Source of the DNA: an uncultured Arthrobacter sp.
Lineage (GTDB): Bacteria; Actinomycetota; Actinomycetes; Actinomycetales; Micrococcaceae
DNA length: 45,650 nucleotides
Assembly: GCF_947495145.1 (NCBI RefSeq)
Contig: NZ_CANLXP010000026.1
Span: 1 to 45,650, forward strand
Direction of reading: 5' to 3'
The position numbers and the translations under genes are program-made. The notes below the pieces were generated by a model. That model was not told the origin of the DNA. It saw only the letters and a program-made list of their open reading frames with translations, and searched no databases. Below are positions 15,492-24,225 of the stretch, piece by piece. The number at the start of each line of letters is the position of its first letter. Positions within the stretch are counted from its first letter, which is position 1.

Positions 15492-18400
15492 CTAGAAACC
15501 GCCGGTATCTGCCGCCATGTTGTTGAACCGTGAGTAGTGCCCCTGGAACCCGACCACCAGTGTCTTCGTGGGACCGTTACGGTGCTTCGCGACGATCACG
15601 TCAGCCTCGCCCGCCCGCGGTGACTCCTTGTCGTAGACGTCATCGCGGTGAAGCAGGATGACCATATCCGCATCCTGCTCGATCGAGTTGTGAACGGCGA
15701 TCCCATTGGCGACGAAGTTGTGGTTTCCAAGGACCGTCGCGTCGAAGACCTCTTCCTCACCGTCCGGTTCGATGCTGACGACGCTATCCCAAAGGAGATC
15801 GTTGACGGCCATGACGTCAAGGTCTGCTGAGTCCAAGACAGCCGCGACTCTTGCCAATCGCTGCCGGGAGGGAGCGGCCTTATAGAGCGTCGATCCGCAG
15901 TATTGGGTCCCAAGGGCAGCTTGGAACTCGCGGTGCGTCATATCCTTCTCGGCGAGAATAGACTTCACATCGTCCCAGACCTCCAGTGGAACGGTGTCCA
16001 CGTTGGTGTTGGCCGTTTTGTCCCGAATGATCTCCAGCAGCCGGTCGCAAGATGCAGCACGAGCACCATGAACCCCAATCTCCTGAAGGAACCGGCGCTG
16101 ATCATCGCCGCCGGAGACAACGAGCGTATAGCCCGGGCGGTAGTTGCCCTTTGCCGTCGCCGTTTTCACCCTCGCACTGATACCGAAGCGGAGGAGCAGC
16201 CGGGCGACGTCGTCAATGAGCCGACGTGAGGTGGACGCATAATAAATGCGCCCTCCGGTACCGGCCCTGTTCGCGGTGACCGAGCCGTCGGTCGCCCACA
16301 GGTGTTTCAGGAAAAGGGAGATCTGCGCTTTGGGCAGAGCGAAGACTTCTTCCGGAAGAAACTCGCCCACGCTACCGGCGAGCAGGATGACTTGAGAATC
16401 GTCCCAATGCGTCCGCTCCGAAGGCCCGTTGACATGGCGGGGAACGCCCAGTCGGTTGCCGACCTTCAGATGACCCAGTGCACGCCAGCCGTCGTATGTG
16501 AAGAATGGGTGGTTTGAGGTGGCTCGTATCGTCTTACCGGAGGCAAGCGTTAGACGGTAGACCTCCTTGATCCCGGTAGAGAATACGTGAGTCAGGTGGC
16601 GCTCGACATATCGAAGGCTGTCATCCAAGGACCAAACCGGGACATCCCGGGCGCCGGACCTGAACAGCTCACCCATGGTGGTTTCAGCACCGGTATCCGA
16701 ACGCAGCACTCGCGTATCCGCAGTGAGGCAGCCCGATTCGCGAAGATCCGAAACCATCGGCCGCTTGTCCGTGCGCTGTTCAGAGCCACGGTTGAGCTGT
16801 GACAGAGCAACGACCGGAACGTTCAGCTCCTTGGCCAGCAGCTTCAGTGCGCGTGAGAACTCCGAAACTTCCTGCTGGCGGGACTCGACTCGTTTTCCAG
16901 ACGACATCAGCTGCAGGTAATCCAGGACAACGAGCTTCAGATCATGCCGCTGCTTCAGGCGACGGCATTTCGCCCGGATCTCCATCAGGGACATATTCGG
17001 GCTGTCATCGATGAAGAGCGGGGCATCATTCATACGGCCCATCGTGGTCGCGATCTTGCCCCACTGTTCGTCCTTCACGGTGCCCTTGCGCAGGTCCTGC
17101 AGCCCGATCGTGGCCTCAGCCGACAGCAAGCGCATGGCAATCTCGTTCCGGCCCATTTCCAGGGAGAAGAACACCGTCGTCATGTTGTGTTTGATGGCAG
17201 CCGAACGGGCCCAGTCCAAGGCGAACGTCGAGTTATGCGTAGGTATGAAGGAGCGGCCCGCCAAATATAGGTGCTCCTCATTCGCTACCTGTATGCACCG
17301 AACGGGGACCGACTTGACGCGTTCCACCGAGGTGATGAACCGCTGAGTCCGCTTCGGCGTGGACCGGCAGTCTCGCTCTTTGTGCAGAATCTGCTTGCGG
17401 GTGAGTCCAAACACCGTGTCATCAGTTGAAAACGTGATGACAAAGCACGTCGATGACGAAGCGCTACGACCCTTAACCGGCTTCTCCCACCAGCCGGTCC
17501 GATAGCCAAGGCTAAGGGCAAGCTCGCGGAAATCCTTCGCTAAGCGTTCGTGTGTGACCGCGAACTGCACGCAGCCATTCGCGGTAATGGTGCCGTCCGT
17601 ATCCAACAGACCGGCCAAAAGAGCGCGCCGCTGTGCCTCGCTGGCTCGAAGGTACTGGGCGGGGATGTGCTTGTTCCCGAGCACTCCGAGCGTGCGCAGC
17701 TGGGCTTGCAAAGATCCGTTGCCGTTACGGCACGCCATACAACGCAAACCGCCAGCACATTGCACACCGCAATCCATGCAAACGCTAGGAGGAACCGGGT
17801 CCGATACAGCACTTGCTCGAGCACCGCACGAGCGTGAGCAGGTTCGAACATGGCGAACCTTGTTTTCAAACGGGCGGCTGCAAACGACACAAACACCATG
17901 GAAAATGTACTGCTCAGGAAGGCGTACAGAGTAGGTGATGTCCGTGATCTGCTTGGTCACGTATCCCTCGCCGCCGATACGGAGGAGCACCTCGTCATCG
18001 GTGGTGGTAATCCGAGCGGTCGCGGATGCTCCGTCTCCGAGCCACGCCCCCAGCGTGTACGGACCAATCGGGAGCTCGGTGTGGGGCAAGTCCAGCGGAC
18101 GGGTGTTGCGCACTGAGTGGTTGAGCCGCTTGTCGCCGGTGTTACACCGGAGCGTGTCCGCGATCTCCTTTGTGGTCCGAACTGCGGGGAAGATCCGCTG
18201 GTTACGAACGCCGCGGTGACCAACGGACGCCGCTTGAGCGGACTTACGCGACGCTCGAGTATCTGTCAGCCACTGGTGTTCTTCGTCGGCAATGATTGTG
18301 GAGCCGTCGTCGAAAGTGACGACGAAACACGGGTGGCCCTGCATTATCTCGGTAGCTGCCACGACCTTCGTCGGGGTGCCATCAGCGGCGATTACATGAT

Positions 18401-19151
18401 CGCCTACCGATATGTCCCCCATCGTTGTCCAGCCCGTAGGCGTCGGCAGCGGGGTATCAAGAGCCAGCGCCTTGCCCATTGCCGGCCGGGCTGCGATGAC
18501 AATCATCTGTCCGCCGTGCAAACCCTGGGTGAGTTCATCGAACTCGTAGAAACCTGTCGGTACCCCGGTCATACCCTCACCGCGGTGCCCGGCAGACTCA
18601 ATCTCGTCGACCGTGCCCTCGATGATGTCCTTGAGCGGCACATAATCTTCGGCCGTACGACGCTCCGCTACCGCATAAACCTCGGCCTGGGCGGCGTTGA
18701 CAATGTCATCCACCTCGCCGTCATTGGAGTACCCGAGCTGGACGATCTTGGTCCCGGCATCAACCAGACGGCGCAGGACAGCACGCTCCCGCACGATCTC
18801 CGCATAGAAGCCGGCGTTGGCAGCAGTAGGAACGGACTGGATCAGTGTGTGAAGGTAAGCCGGACCACCGATGCGGGAAATCTCTCCGCGCTTGGTGAGC
18901 TCGTCCGAGACGGTGACAGCATCAGCAGGCTCACCGCGCCCATAGAGATCGATGATCGACTCATAGATGCTCTCGTGGGCGGGGCGGTAAAAATCCACAC
19001 CCCGCAGCACCTCGACGCAATCCGCAATAGCGTCCTTGGACAGCATCATTCCACCAAGGACGGACTGCTCCGCGACCAGATCCTGGGGAGGAGTTCGAGA
19101 GAACTCAGGCGAGCGAGTGTCCTGTGATGAATCCGCATGAGCCAAAGACAC
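15492..19151 (-). CDS. dnaB: replicative DNA helicase DnaB with two inteins
   Basis: The 1219-residue precursor starts at GTG 19151 with GGAAGGAAGG 8 nt upstream; the longer frame to 19325 has no homology. Exteins are residues 1-227, 641-807 and 1156-1219. Together they form a normal-size DnaB of about 458 residues. The N-domain begins PPQDLVAEQSVLGGMML. The Walker A is ARPAMGK/ST, split by intein 1. Walker B is VVLDYLQLM, and the arginine-finger region is near QDADMVILLHRDDVYD. Intein 2 follows SDLRESG. The mature hexamer unwinds the fork with primase. The gene converges on the MOSC gene (15-nt gap). DnaA-box-like sequences lie upstream. Confidence 0.97.
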   Translation of the reverse strand: MSLAHADSSQDTRSPEFSRTPPQDLVAEQSVLGGMMLSKDAIADCVEVLRGVDFYRPAHESIYESIIDLYGRGEPADAVTVSDELTKRGEISRIGGPAYLHTLIQSVPTAANAGFYAEIVRERAVLRRLVDAGTKIVQLGYSNDGEVDDIVNAAQAEVYAVAERRTAEDYVPLKDIIEGTVDEIESAGHRGEGMTGVPTGFYEFDELTQGLHGGQMIVIAARPAMGKALALDTPLPTPTGWTTMGDISVGDHVIAADGTPTKVVAATEIMQGHPCFVVTFDDGSTIIADEEHQWLTDTRASRKSAQAASVGHRGVRNQRIFPAVRTTKEIADTLRCNTGDKRLNHSVRNTRPLDLPHTELPIGPYTLGAWLGDGASATARITTTDDEVLLRIGGEGYVTKQITDITYSVRLPEQYIFHGVCVVCSRPFENKVRHVRTCSRSCGARASAVSDPVPPSVCMDCGVQCAGGLRCMACRNGNGSLQAQLRTLGVLGNKHIPAQYLRASEAQRRALLAGLLDTDGTITANGCVQFAVTHERLAKDFRELALSLGYRTGWWEKPVKGRSASSSTCFVITFSTDDTVFGLTRKQILHKERDCRSTPKRTQRFITSVERVKSVPVRCIQVANEEHLYLAGRSFIPTHNSTFALDWARSAAIKHNMTTVFFSLEMGRNEIAMRLLSAEATIGLQDLRKGTVKDEQWGKIATTMGRMNDAPLFIDDSPNMSLMEIRAKCRRLKQRHDLKLVVLDYLQLMSSGKRVESRQQEVSEFSRALKLLAKELNVPVVALSQLNRGSEQRTDKRPMVSDLRESGCLTADTRVLRSDTGAETTMGELFRSGARDVPVWSLDDSLRYVERHLTHVFSTGIKEVYRLTLASGKTIRATSNHPFFTYDGWRALGHLKVGNRLGVPRHVNGPSERTHWDDSQVILLAGSVGEFLPEEVFALPKAQISLFLKHLWATDGSVTANRAGTGGRIYYASTSRRLIDDVARLLLRFGISARVKTATAKGNYRPGYTLVVSGGDDQRRFLQEIGVHGARAASCDRLLEIIRDKTANTNVDTVPLEVWDDVKSILAEKDMTHREFQAALGTQYCGSTLYKAAPSRQRLARVAAVLDSADLDVMAVNDLLWDSVVSIEPDGEEEVFDATVLGNHNFVANGIAVHNSIEQDADMVILLHRDDVYDKESPRAGEADVIVAKHRNGPTKTLVVGFQGHYSRFNNMAADTGGF
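15687..16730 (-). other. DnaB intein 2 (class 1, LAGLIDADG)
   Basis: The 348-residue intein (precursor residues 808-1155) starts with Cys1 (CLTADTRVLRSD), has block B TSNHPFF, and ends GIAVHN before extein Ser. This is a standard class 1 layout. A central region (FLKHLWATDGSV, then LLLRFGI) looks like a LAGLIDADG/DOD homing endonuclease with one clear motif. The insertion point follows SDLRESG, the known intein site in other DnaB genes (for example Synechocystis and Rhodothermus). Confidence 0.93.
17232..18470 (-). other. DnaB intein 1 (class 3, P-loop insertion)
   Basis: The 413-residue intein (precursor residues 228-640) starts with Ala1 (ALALDTPLPTPTGW) rather than Cys or Ser, and is inserted between Lys and Ser of Walker A. 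It has the class 3 WCT set: Trp in DEEHQWLTD, Cys in VRCIQV, and Thr in PTHN. It ends in HN before Ser. LAGLIDADG-like motifs (LGAWLGDG, LLAGLLDTDGT) flank a Cys-rich insertion at about residues 421-474. The position and class match mycobacterial DnaBi1. While unspliced, it should abolish ATP binding. Confidence 0.94.
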
Positions 19152-19730
19152 TGGTGCGGCCTTCCTTCCCGAAACTTTCACGAACCCCACACCGAGCGCC
19201 TGTAGGGCAGACGGTGGATCCGAGCTGAATAACCATAGGTACCAGCCGCCACCGACAGTCTTTGCGGTATGGGATACCCCGCAACGGTAATGCTCGTCGA
19301 CCCCGCTGCCAAGTGAGTTATCCACAGGGGGTGTGTATAAATAGGCATTTGTCCGGCGTGTTGTGTGAAGACACTGGGGATATCTATGTGGATTCGCGAC
19401 GATTCACCACCGTAACCATGGTCTGACTAGGCAAGACGTTCCAAACAGCCTGTGGAGAAAAACTTTCTCGGCCCAACGTTCACCCCCTGCTTTCGTGTTG
19501 ACAGGAGGGGATTTTGGCCCTACGGCGGCGCCTTTATGCACCCTCTATCCACAGCAAGGAGTGGCTCAGCTATGGCGTACGTCACGGCGAATAGAAGTAG
19601 TGACGGCCCTCTATGCCGGGTGCCTGATGGACCGCGGGCCAACGTACGCCACAGGGAATACTCCACTCGAGGAAGATATGCCGCCTGAGCAACGCTCCAC
19701 CGCGCAGACGCTCCTGAGATACTTCCGTAC
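19152..19730. other. 579-nt intergenic region upstream of dnaB with DnaA-box-like sites
   Basis: No credible gene was found here; several short frames overlap each other without ribosome binding sites or homology. The interval should contain the dnaB promoter (minus strand) and that of the DUF1801 gene (plus strand). It holds an AT-richer patch near 19330-19350 (GTATAAATAGGCAT), a perfect DnaA box, and two near matches. Confidence 0.6.
19318..19326 (+). promoter_or_regulatory. DnaA box
   Basis: TTATCCACA is an exact DnaA-box match located 167 nt upstream of the dnaB start. Two weaker matches lie nearby: TTCTCCACA on the minus strand (19451-19459) and CTATCCACA (19545-19553). Confidence 0.55.
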
Positions 19731-20156
19731 ATGGCTGATAACAAGACTGCGCCCACTACCGCTTCCCCCGCGAATTACATCGACTCAGTAGGCAACGAAC
19801 GACGGCGGCAGGATGGTGAGCATCTCCTGGCACTGATGGGGCGCATCACCGGGGAGGAGGCTGTGATGTGGGGACCCTCGATGGTCGGCTTCGGGAGTTA
19901 CCACTACAAGTACGCGACCGGTCGCGAAGGAGATGCCCTCGCCGTCGGCTTCTCCCCACGAAGTGCCAACCTCGCGCTCTACGGACTCACCTACGCCCCG
20001 GGAGCGGATGAGCTTTTGGGGAAGCTCGGACAGCACAAGACCGGCGCTGCGTGCCTTTACATCAACAAACTCGACGACGTCGACCTTGATGTCCTCGAAC
20101 AGCTCATCAATCTGGGTCACCGCTACATGGTGAGCGAGAACTTCACACAGGCCTGA
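19731..20156 (+). CDS. DUF1801 (YdhG-like) domain protein
   Basis: The 141-residue protein matches the DUF1801 family: TGEEAVMWGPSMVGFGSYHYKYATGREGD, then VGFSPRSANLALYGL, and LGQHKTGAACLYINKLDDVDLDVLEQLI. The fold is a small alpha/beta domain of unknown function. No Shine-Dalgarno sequence precedes the ATG, so it may be translated from a leaderless mRNA. It converges on rplI across a terminator-like hairpin. Confidence 0.85.
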   Translation: MADNKTAPTTASPANYIDSVGNERRRQDGEHLLALMGRITGEEAVMWGPSMVGFGSYHYKYATGREGDALAVGFSPRSANLALYGLTYAPGADELLGKLGQHKTGAACLYINKLDDVDLDVLEQLINLGHRYMVSENFTQA

Positions 20157-20170
20157 TTCGGGCACGCGAA

Positions 20171-20202
20171 AGGCCCCCGCTCCCGCGAGGGAACGAGGGC
20201 CT
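20171..20202. terminator. hairpin between the convergent DUF1801 and rplI genes
   Basis: AGGCCC at 20171 pairs with GGGCCT ending at 20202, with inner CG/CG and CCC/GGG pairing around a GCGA loop. It lies between two converging stops, where a bidirectional terminator is expected. No strong T-tract follows on either strand. Confidence 0.65.
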
Positions 20203-20270
20203 CATCAGCAGTGCTAGCGCTAAGTTGCCTTCCCCAAACTCGCTCCGCTCGTCCGGGGACCCCTGGCTAC

Positions 20271-20720
20271 TTAGCTTGCGACGACGTCCAGATCGATGAC
20301 AGCAGCAACATCCTCGTGCAGACGAACGTTTGCCTGGTAGCTGCCAACCGACTTGATGTGTGCCGGCAGTTCAACCTTGCGCTTGTCGATGGCGCCGAGA
20401 CCAGCGGCCTCGACAGCCTTGGCGACATCATCGGCCTTGACGGTTCCGAAGAGACGACCGGACTCGCCGGCCTTGACGGTCAGCTTCACAGGCTTCGCCT
20501 GGAGGGCCGCAGCCTGACGCTGAGCGTCCTCCAGTGAAGCGTGCTCGCGGGCAGTACGTGCAGCCTTGATCGACTCCACCTGCTTTTCGGCACCCTTGGT
20601 CCAGGTGAGAGCGAAGCCGCGGGGCAGAAGGTAGTTACGTGCGTAACCGTTCTTCACCTCGACAACATCACCTGCGGTTCCCAGACCGGTGACTTCCTGG
20701 GTCAGAATAAGCTTTGCCAT
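20271..20720 (-). CDS. rplI: 50S ribosomal protein L9
   Basis: The 149-residue protein has the L9 N-terminal signature [35 protein letters not shown] and a C-terminal domain joined by a long helix (about residues 42-75). GGAAAGGAA precedes the ATG. It is the last gene of rpsF-ssb-rpsR-rplI, 15 nt after rpsR. L9 binds 23S rRNA and helps keep the reading frame. Confidence 0.98.
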   Translation of the reverse strand: MAKLILTQEVTGLGTAGDVVEVKNGYARNYLLPRGFALTWTKGAEKQVESIKAARTAREHASLEDAQRQAAALQAKPVKLTVKAGESGRLFGTVKADDVAKAVEAAGLGAIDKRKVELPAHIKSVGSYQANVRLHEDVAAVIDLDVVAS

Positions 20721-20735
20721 GGTGTGTTCCTTTCC

Positions 20736-20975
20736 TTAGCCGCGGCCTGCGCCGGAGTAAGGCAGGAGAGCAACTTCGCGGGCGTTCTTGATTGCCTGGG
20801 CGATCTTGCGCTGTTCCTGCACGGTCACGCCGGTAACGCGGCGCGCACGGATCTTTCCGCGGTCGGAAATGAACTTACGCAGCAGTGCTACGTCCTTGTA
20901 GTCGATGACGGTGACGTCAGCGGCCTTCAAGGGGTTGGACTTTGGTTTGGGCTTACGAAGTTCAGCCTTAGCCAT
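20736..20975 (-). CDS. rpsR: 30S ribosomal protein S18
   Basis: The 79-residue protein has the S18 core [51 protein letters not shown]. It has no cysteine, so it is the zinc-independent form. AAGGAG precedes the ATG. S18 pairs with S6 on the 30S platform, and both genes lie in this operon. A perfect 9-bp hairpin lies between it and ssb. Confidence 0.98.
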   Translation of the reverse strand: MAKAELRKPKPKSNPLKAADVTVIDYKDVALLRKFISDRGKIRARRVTGVTVQEQRKIAQAIKNAREVALLPYSGAGRG

Positions 20976-21001
20976 CGTGGTGCTCCTTATGTCTGGTGGA
21001 G

Positions 21002-21022
21002 CCCGCAGAACGGTTCTGCGGG
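21002..21022 (-). promoter_or_regulatory. intra-operon RNA hairpin between ssb and rpsR
   Basis: CCCGCAGAA and TTCTGCGGG are perfect 9-bp arms around a 3-nt loop, in the 99-nt gap between the ssb stop and the rpsR start. There is no T-tract. It may be a processing site, a partial terminator or a protein-binding element. Confidence 0.6.
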
Positions 21023-21074
21023 ATGGGAATTACATGATGGGAAGCGTCTCCACTGCGGCGACGCTCCCTGAAGG

Positions 21075-21638
21075 TTAGAAGGGCGGTTCGGATGAATCCG
21101 GGCCGTTGCCCCAACCGGACGAGTTTCCGCCGGCCGGTGCGCCCCAGGGATCTTGTGCCGGCTGCTGGGTCTGCTGACCTCCACCGCCGCCGTTCCAACC
21201 CTGGTTTGAGCCGCCACCGCCGCCGAAGCCGCCGCCGCTGTCTCCACCGAATCCGCCGCCCCCACCGCCGGAGCGCTGGGTACGGCTTACCTTGGCGGAT
21301 GCGTAGCGCAGGGATGGACCGATTTCGTCCACCTCCAACTCCATGACGGTGCGCTTCTCGCCTTCCTTGGTGTCATAAGTACGTGACTTGAGGCGGCCCT
21401 GAGCAACAACACGGGTTCCCTTGGTGAGGGTTTCCGCGACGTTCTCAGCCGCTTCACGCCAGACCGACGCCCGGAGGAACAGCGTTTCGCCGTCCTTCCA
21501 CTCGCTGGACTGACGGTCGAAGGTCCGCGGCGTTGACGCAATGGTGAAATTAGCCACTGCAGAGCCTGACGGGGTGAAACGAAGTTCCGGGTCGCTGGTG
21601 AGATTACCGACGACCGTGATAGTGGTCTCGCCTGCCAT
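21075..21638 (-). CDS. ssb: single-stranded DNA-binding protein
   Basis: The 187-residue protein has an OB fold ([32 protein letters not shown], then [30 protein letters not shown]). A long Gly/Gln/Asn-rich linker (about residues 120-175) and the acidic tip DSSEPPF, which recruits partner proteins, follow. ATG 21638 was preferred to the GTG at 21656 because AGGAGG lies 5 nt before it. It sits between rpsF and rpsR, the usual order. Confidence 0.97.
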   Translation of the reverse strand: MAGETTITVVGNLTSDPELRFTPSGSAVANFTIASTPRTFDRQSSEWKDGETLFLRASVWREAAENVAETLTKGTRVVAQGRLKSRTYDTKEGEKRTVMELEVDEIGPSLRYASAKVSRTQRSGGGGGGFGGDSGGGFGGGGGSNQGWNGGGGGQQTQQPAQDPWGAPAGGNSSGWGNGPDSSEPPF

Positions 21639-21692
21639 GGTGCCTCCTACGGTCACGTGCCCACCGAAGCGGGCCTGGTTTGATAGCCGAAA

Positions 21693-21998
21693 TTACTCGG
21701 CGGAAACCTTCTGCTCCTCGGGGCGGATGATCTTGGTGCGCATGATGGTCTCGTTCAGACCAAGCTGGCGATCAAGTTCAGCTGCAATAGCCGGGGTAGC
21801 GGTGAAGTTGACGACGGCGTAAATGCCTTCGGCCTTCTTCTTGATTTCATAGGCAAGGCGGCGACGTCCCCAGATGTCTACCTTGTCCACAGTTCCTTCG
21901 CGGTTACGAACGACGTTCAGGAACTTCTCAAGTGTTGGCTCAACGGTACGTTCCTCGACATCGGGGTCGATGATTACCATCAGTTCATATGCACGCAT
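21693..21998 (-). CDS. rpsF: 30S ribosomal protein S6
   Basis: The 101-residue protein starts [26 protein letters not shown] and contains the S6 core [32 protein letters not shown] 21998 was chosen over the longer frame because AGGAGGTGGG lies upstream and homology begins there. It is the first gene of the operon; its leader can form a structure that masks the ribosome binding site, described separately. An exact DnaA-box sequence lies within this gene at 21883-21891. Confidence 0.98.
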   Translation of the reverse strand: MRAYELMVIIDPDVEERTVEPTLEKFLNVVRNREGTVDKVDIWGRRRLAYEIKKKAEGIYAVVNFTATPAIAAELDRQLGLNETIMRTKIIRPEEQKVSAE

Positions 21999-22008
21999 TT
22001 GTGAACCC

Positions 22009-22053
22009 ACCTCCTCTGGGCTAAACGGTCGCGGTCTTTCCGCAACAGGAGGT
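22009..22053 (-). promoter_or_regulatory. rpsF leader with anti-Shine-Dalgarno pairing
   Basis: In the mRNA, ACCTCCT (22053-22047) can pair perfectly with AGGAGGT (22015-22009), which is the rpsF ribosome binding site. Between them GCGG and CCGC (22031-22043) form a small inner hairpin. This is the place where S6:S18 autoregulatory leaders occur in many bacteria; whether this one binds S6:S18 is inferred. Confidence 0.6.
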
Positions 22054-22156
22054 TCTCTAGCGTTGATCCGCCCGCGGGATCCGCCAATTCCCAGCGGTTC
22101 CACGTCGACACGGACTCATCAATACTACCGGACATACAACGTGCCTCCGAACCGCC

Positions 22157-22165
22157 TGTGGACAA
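22157..22165 (-). promoter_or_regulatory. DnaA box in the rpsF-M18 peptidase intergenic region
   Basis: TGTGGACAA is the complement of TTGTCCACA, the exact actinobacterial DnaA-box consensus. It lies in the 177-nt gap upstream of rpsF. Confidence 0.5.
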
Positions 22166-22175
22166 CCCGCGCGGG

Positions 22176-23456
22176 TCAGGAAACGGTGAAAAACCGCTGC
22201 ACGGCCCGGGTGAGCTGGTACGGATCCTCGACGCCGCACAGCTCACGGGCGGAATGCATGGACAGCAGCGGAACTCCGACGTCCACCGTCCTGATCCCAA
22301 GCCGCGTCGCGGTCAGTGGCCCGATAGTGGATCCGCACGGCATCACGTTGTTGGACACGAATTCCTGGTAGGGAGCATCGGCATCCCTGCACAGCCGCGC
22401 CCAGTAGGCAGCGCCGGGAGCATCAGTGGTGTACCGCTGATTCGCGTTGATCTTCAGCAGCGGTCCGCCATTCAGGACCGGGTGGTTCGCCGGGTCATGG
22501 CGCTCCGCATAATTGGGATGAACGGCGTGACCGGCGTCTGCTGACACGCAGAACGACGACGCAAAGGCCCGCCGCCGCTGCTCTTCACCGGCGCCGAGAC
22601 CCGCCGAGACGCGGTGCAGGATGTCCTCAAGGAACGGTCCGCTCGCTCCCGAACGGGACCCGCTTCCGACTTCCTCATGATCAAAGGCGGCCAGCACAGC
22701 AATGGGCGCGTTGCCGGCGTCGTTGTTTGTCGCGTGAATCAAGGCAGTGAGCCCGGCGTGGACAGAGGAGAGGTTATCCAGCCTTCCGGAGGCGAAGAAC
22801 TCGCCGTCCGCGCCGAACACCCGGGGCTGCTGGGTGTCTGCAACCACAACGTCGAAGCCGCCGATCTCCGCCGCTTCGAGGTCGGCATCAACGGCGAGGA
22901 GCTGCAGGAGGTCCGCGCGGCCCGGATCTCCAAGGCCCCAGACCGGGTTCATGTGCTGCTGCTTGTCGAGCTTCAGGCCGTCGTTGACGGCGCGGTCGAG
23001 ATGGATGGCCAGCTGGGGGAAGCGCAGGAGGGGCCCGGTGTGTACGAGGTGCTCCGCGCCGTCGTGAGTTACCAACCGGCCCGCGAGCGCCAGCTCACGG
23101 TCCAGCCAGGAGTTCAGCAGCGGACCGCCGTAGACTTCGACGCCGGCCTGCAGCCAGCCGTGGCGTCCGATGGTTGGCTTGGGCTTCAGCTTGAAGGAGG
23201 GTGAGTCAGTATGCGCGCCGAGGATGTGGAAACCGGTGGTCTCCGTTGCGGTGGGCGGAGTGATCCAGGCGATCAGCGCGCCGTCGCGGATCACGTAGAA
23301 CCGGCCCGGCCCACCGGCCCAGGCCTCCTCCTCGTGCAGCCGGGTGAATCCCGCCGCCTGCAGGCGCATGCCGCCCTCATGGGCTGCGTGGAAGCTGGAG
23401 GGCGAGGCGCTGACGTAGGAGCCGAGGTCTGCAATGTGGGCGTGAGCGGCAGTCAT
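22176..23456 (-). CDS. M18-family aminopeptidase
   Basis: The 426-residue protein matches the M18 (aspartyl aminopeptidase) family. Motifs are FHILGAHTDSPSFKLKPKP (zinc His and Asp), LAAFDHEEVGSGSRSGASGPF (catalytic Glu pair), FCVSADAGHAVHPNYAERHD, and C-terminal GVPLLSMHSARELCG (zinc His). The ATG at 23456 begins MTAAHAHIADLGSYV, the usual N-terminus. It removes N-terminal, often acidic, residues from peptides in the cytoplasm. It is transcribed towards rpsF as a separate unit. Confidence 0.95.
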   Translation of the reverse strand: MTAAHAHIADLGSYVSASPSSFHAAHEGGMRLQAAGFTRLHEEEAWAGGPGRFYVIRDGALIAWITPPTATETTGFHILGAHTDSPSFKLKPKPTIGRHGWLQAGVEVYGGPLLNSWLDRELALAGRLVTHDGAEHLVHTGPLLRFPQLAIHLDRAVNDGLKLDKQQHMNPVWGLGDPGRADLLQLLAVDADLEAAEIGGFDVVVADTQQPRVFGADGEFFASGRLDNLSSVHAGLTALIHATNNDAGNAPIAVLAAFDHEEVGSGSRSGASGPFLEDILHRVSAGLGAGEEQRRRAFASSFCVSADAGHAVHPNYAERHDPANHPVLNGGPLLKINANQRYTTDAPGAAYWARLCRDADAPYQEFVSNNVMPCGSTIGPLTATRLGIRTVDVGVPLLSMHSARELCGVEDPYQLTRAVQRFFTVS

Positions 23457-23541
23457 GACTGCAAGCCTACTGGCCGCAGGTGCCGCGCAAAGCGCCGGCA
23501 TCCGGCTGGAGAGGACCGAAGGCGGCCACCAGCCGGGAAGC

Positions 23542-24225
23542 TCAGAAATCGAGTCCCTGACTCGGCGTTACCAGGCCCGTCTCGTAGGAGTAGACCACAG
23601 CCTGGACGCGGTCGCGCAGGTGCAGTTTGGTGAGGATTCGGCGCACATGGGTTTTGACGGTGGCCTCGGACAGGAAGAACCTGTGCGCGAGTTCGGCGTT
23701 GGACAAGCCTTCCGCGATGGCGCCAAGAACCTCCAGTTCACGCGGCGTCAGATCCTGCAGCAGGGGGTCGCGCGGAGGCTTCGGAGTGTCGGGGCGGGAG
23801 CGCACATACTCCTCGAGCAGCCGCTGGGTGATGCGCGGCGCAACAACGGCGTCGCCGCTGGCAACAACCCGGACTGCATGCACGAGTTCATCGGGCGCGA
23901 CATCCTTGAGGAGAAAAGCCGATGCGCCTGCCCGCAGACCGGCGAAAGCGTACTCGTCGAGGTCGAAGGTGGTGAGGATGATGATACGGGCGCACGCACC
24001 CGAGGCGATGATCCGTCGCGTCGCTTCAATTCCGTCCATCACCGGCATGCGCACATCCATGAGGACGACGTCGGGCGCCAACCGCTCAGCCAGGCGCGCC
24101 CCTTCGGCGCCGTCGGAAGCCTCGCCGATGATGTGCATGTCCGCCTCACCTTCGAGGATCAGCCGGAATCCCATGCGCAGCAGCGGCTGGTCATCCACCA
24201 AAAGGACCTTGGTCGGTTCGCTCAC
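23542..24225 (-). CDS. NarL/LuxR-family response regulator
   Basis: The 227-residue protein has a receiver domain (acidic pair Asp11-Asp12, phosphoacceptor Asp57 in LMDVRMP). A LuxR-type helix-turn-helix, LTPRELEVLGAIAEGLSNAELAHRFFLSEATVKTHV, lies in the C-terminal third. The GTG start overlaps the kinase stop by 4 nt (GTGA). It pairs with the kinase just upstream and probably controls the ABC transporter genes of the same operon. Confidence 0.95.
   Translation of the reverse strand: MSEPTKVLLVDDQPLLRMGFRLILEGEADMHIIGEASDGAEGARLAERLAPDVVLMDVRMPVMDGIEATRRIIASGACARIIILTTFDLDEYAFAGLRAGASAFLLKDVAPDELVHAVRVVASGDAVVAPRITQRLLEEYVRSRPDTPKPPRDPLLQDLTPRELEVLGAIAEGLSNAELAHRFFLSEATVKTHVRRILTKLHLRDRVQAVVYSYETGLVTPSQGLDF

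Noticed and set aside
18117..19127. A 336-codon plus-strand frame
   Set aside because: It is antisense to the dnaB N-domain and the start of intein 1; no ribosome binding site or family match.
19452..19791. Several short overlapping frames on both strands upstream of the DUF1801 gene
   Set aside because: They overlap each other, have no ribosome binding sites and no family resemblance; the interval is better read as regulatory.
21120..21270. Repeat-like GCC/CCG-rich stretch
   Set aside because: It encodes the Gly/Gln-rich linker of SSB; the apparent repeat follows from codon bias, not from a repeat element.
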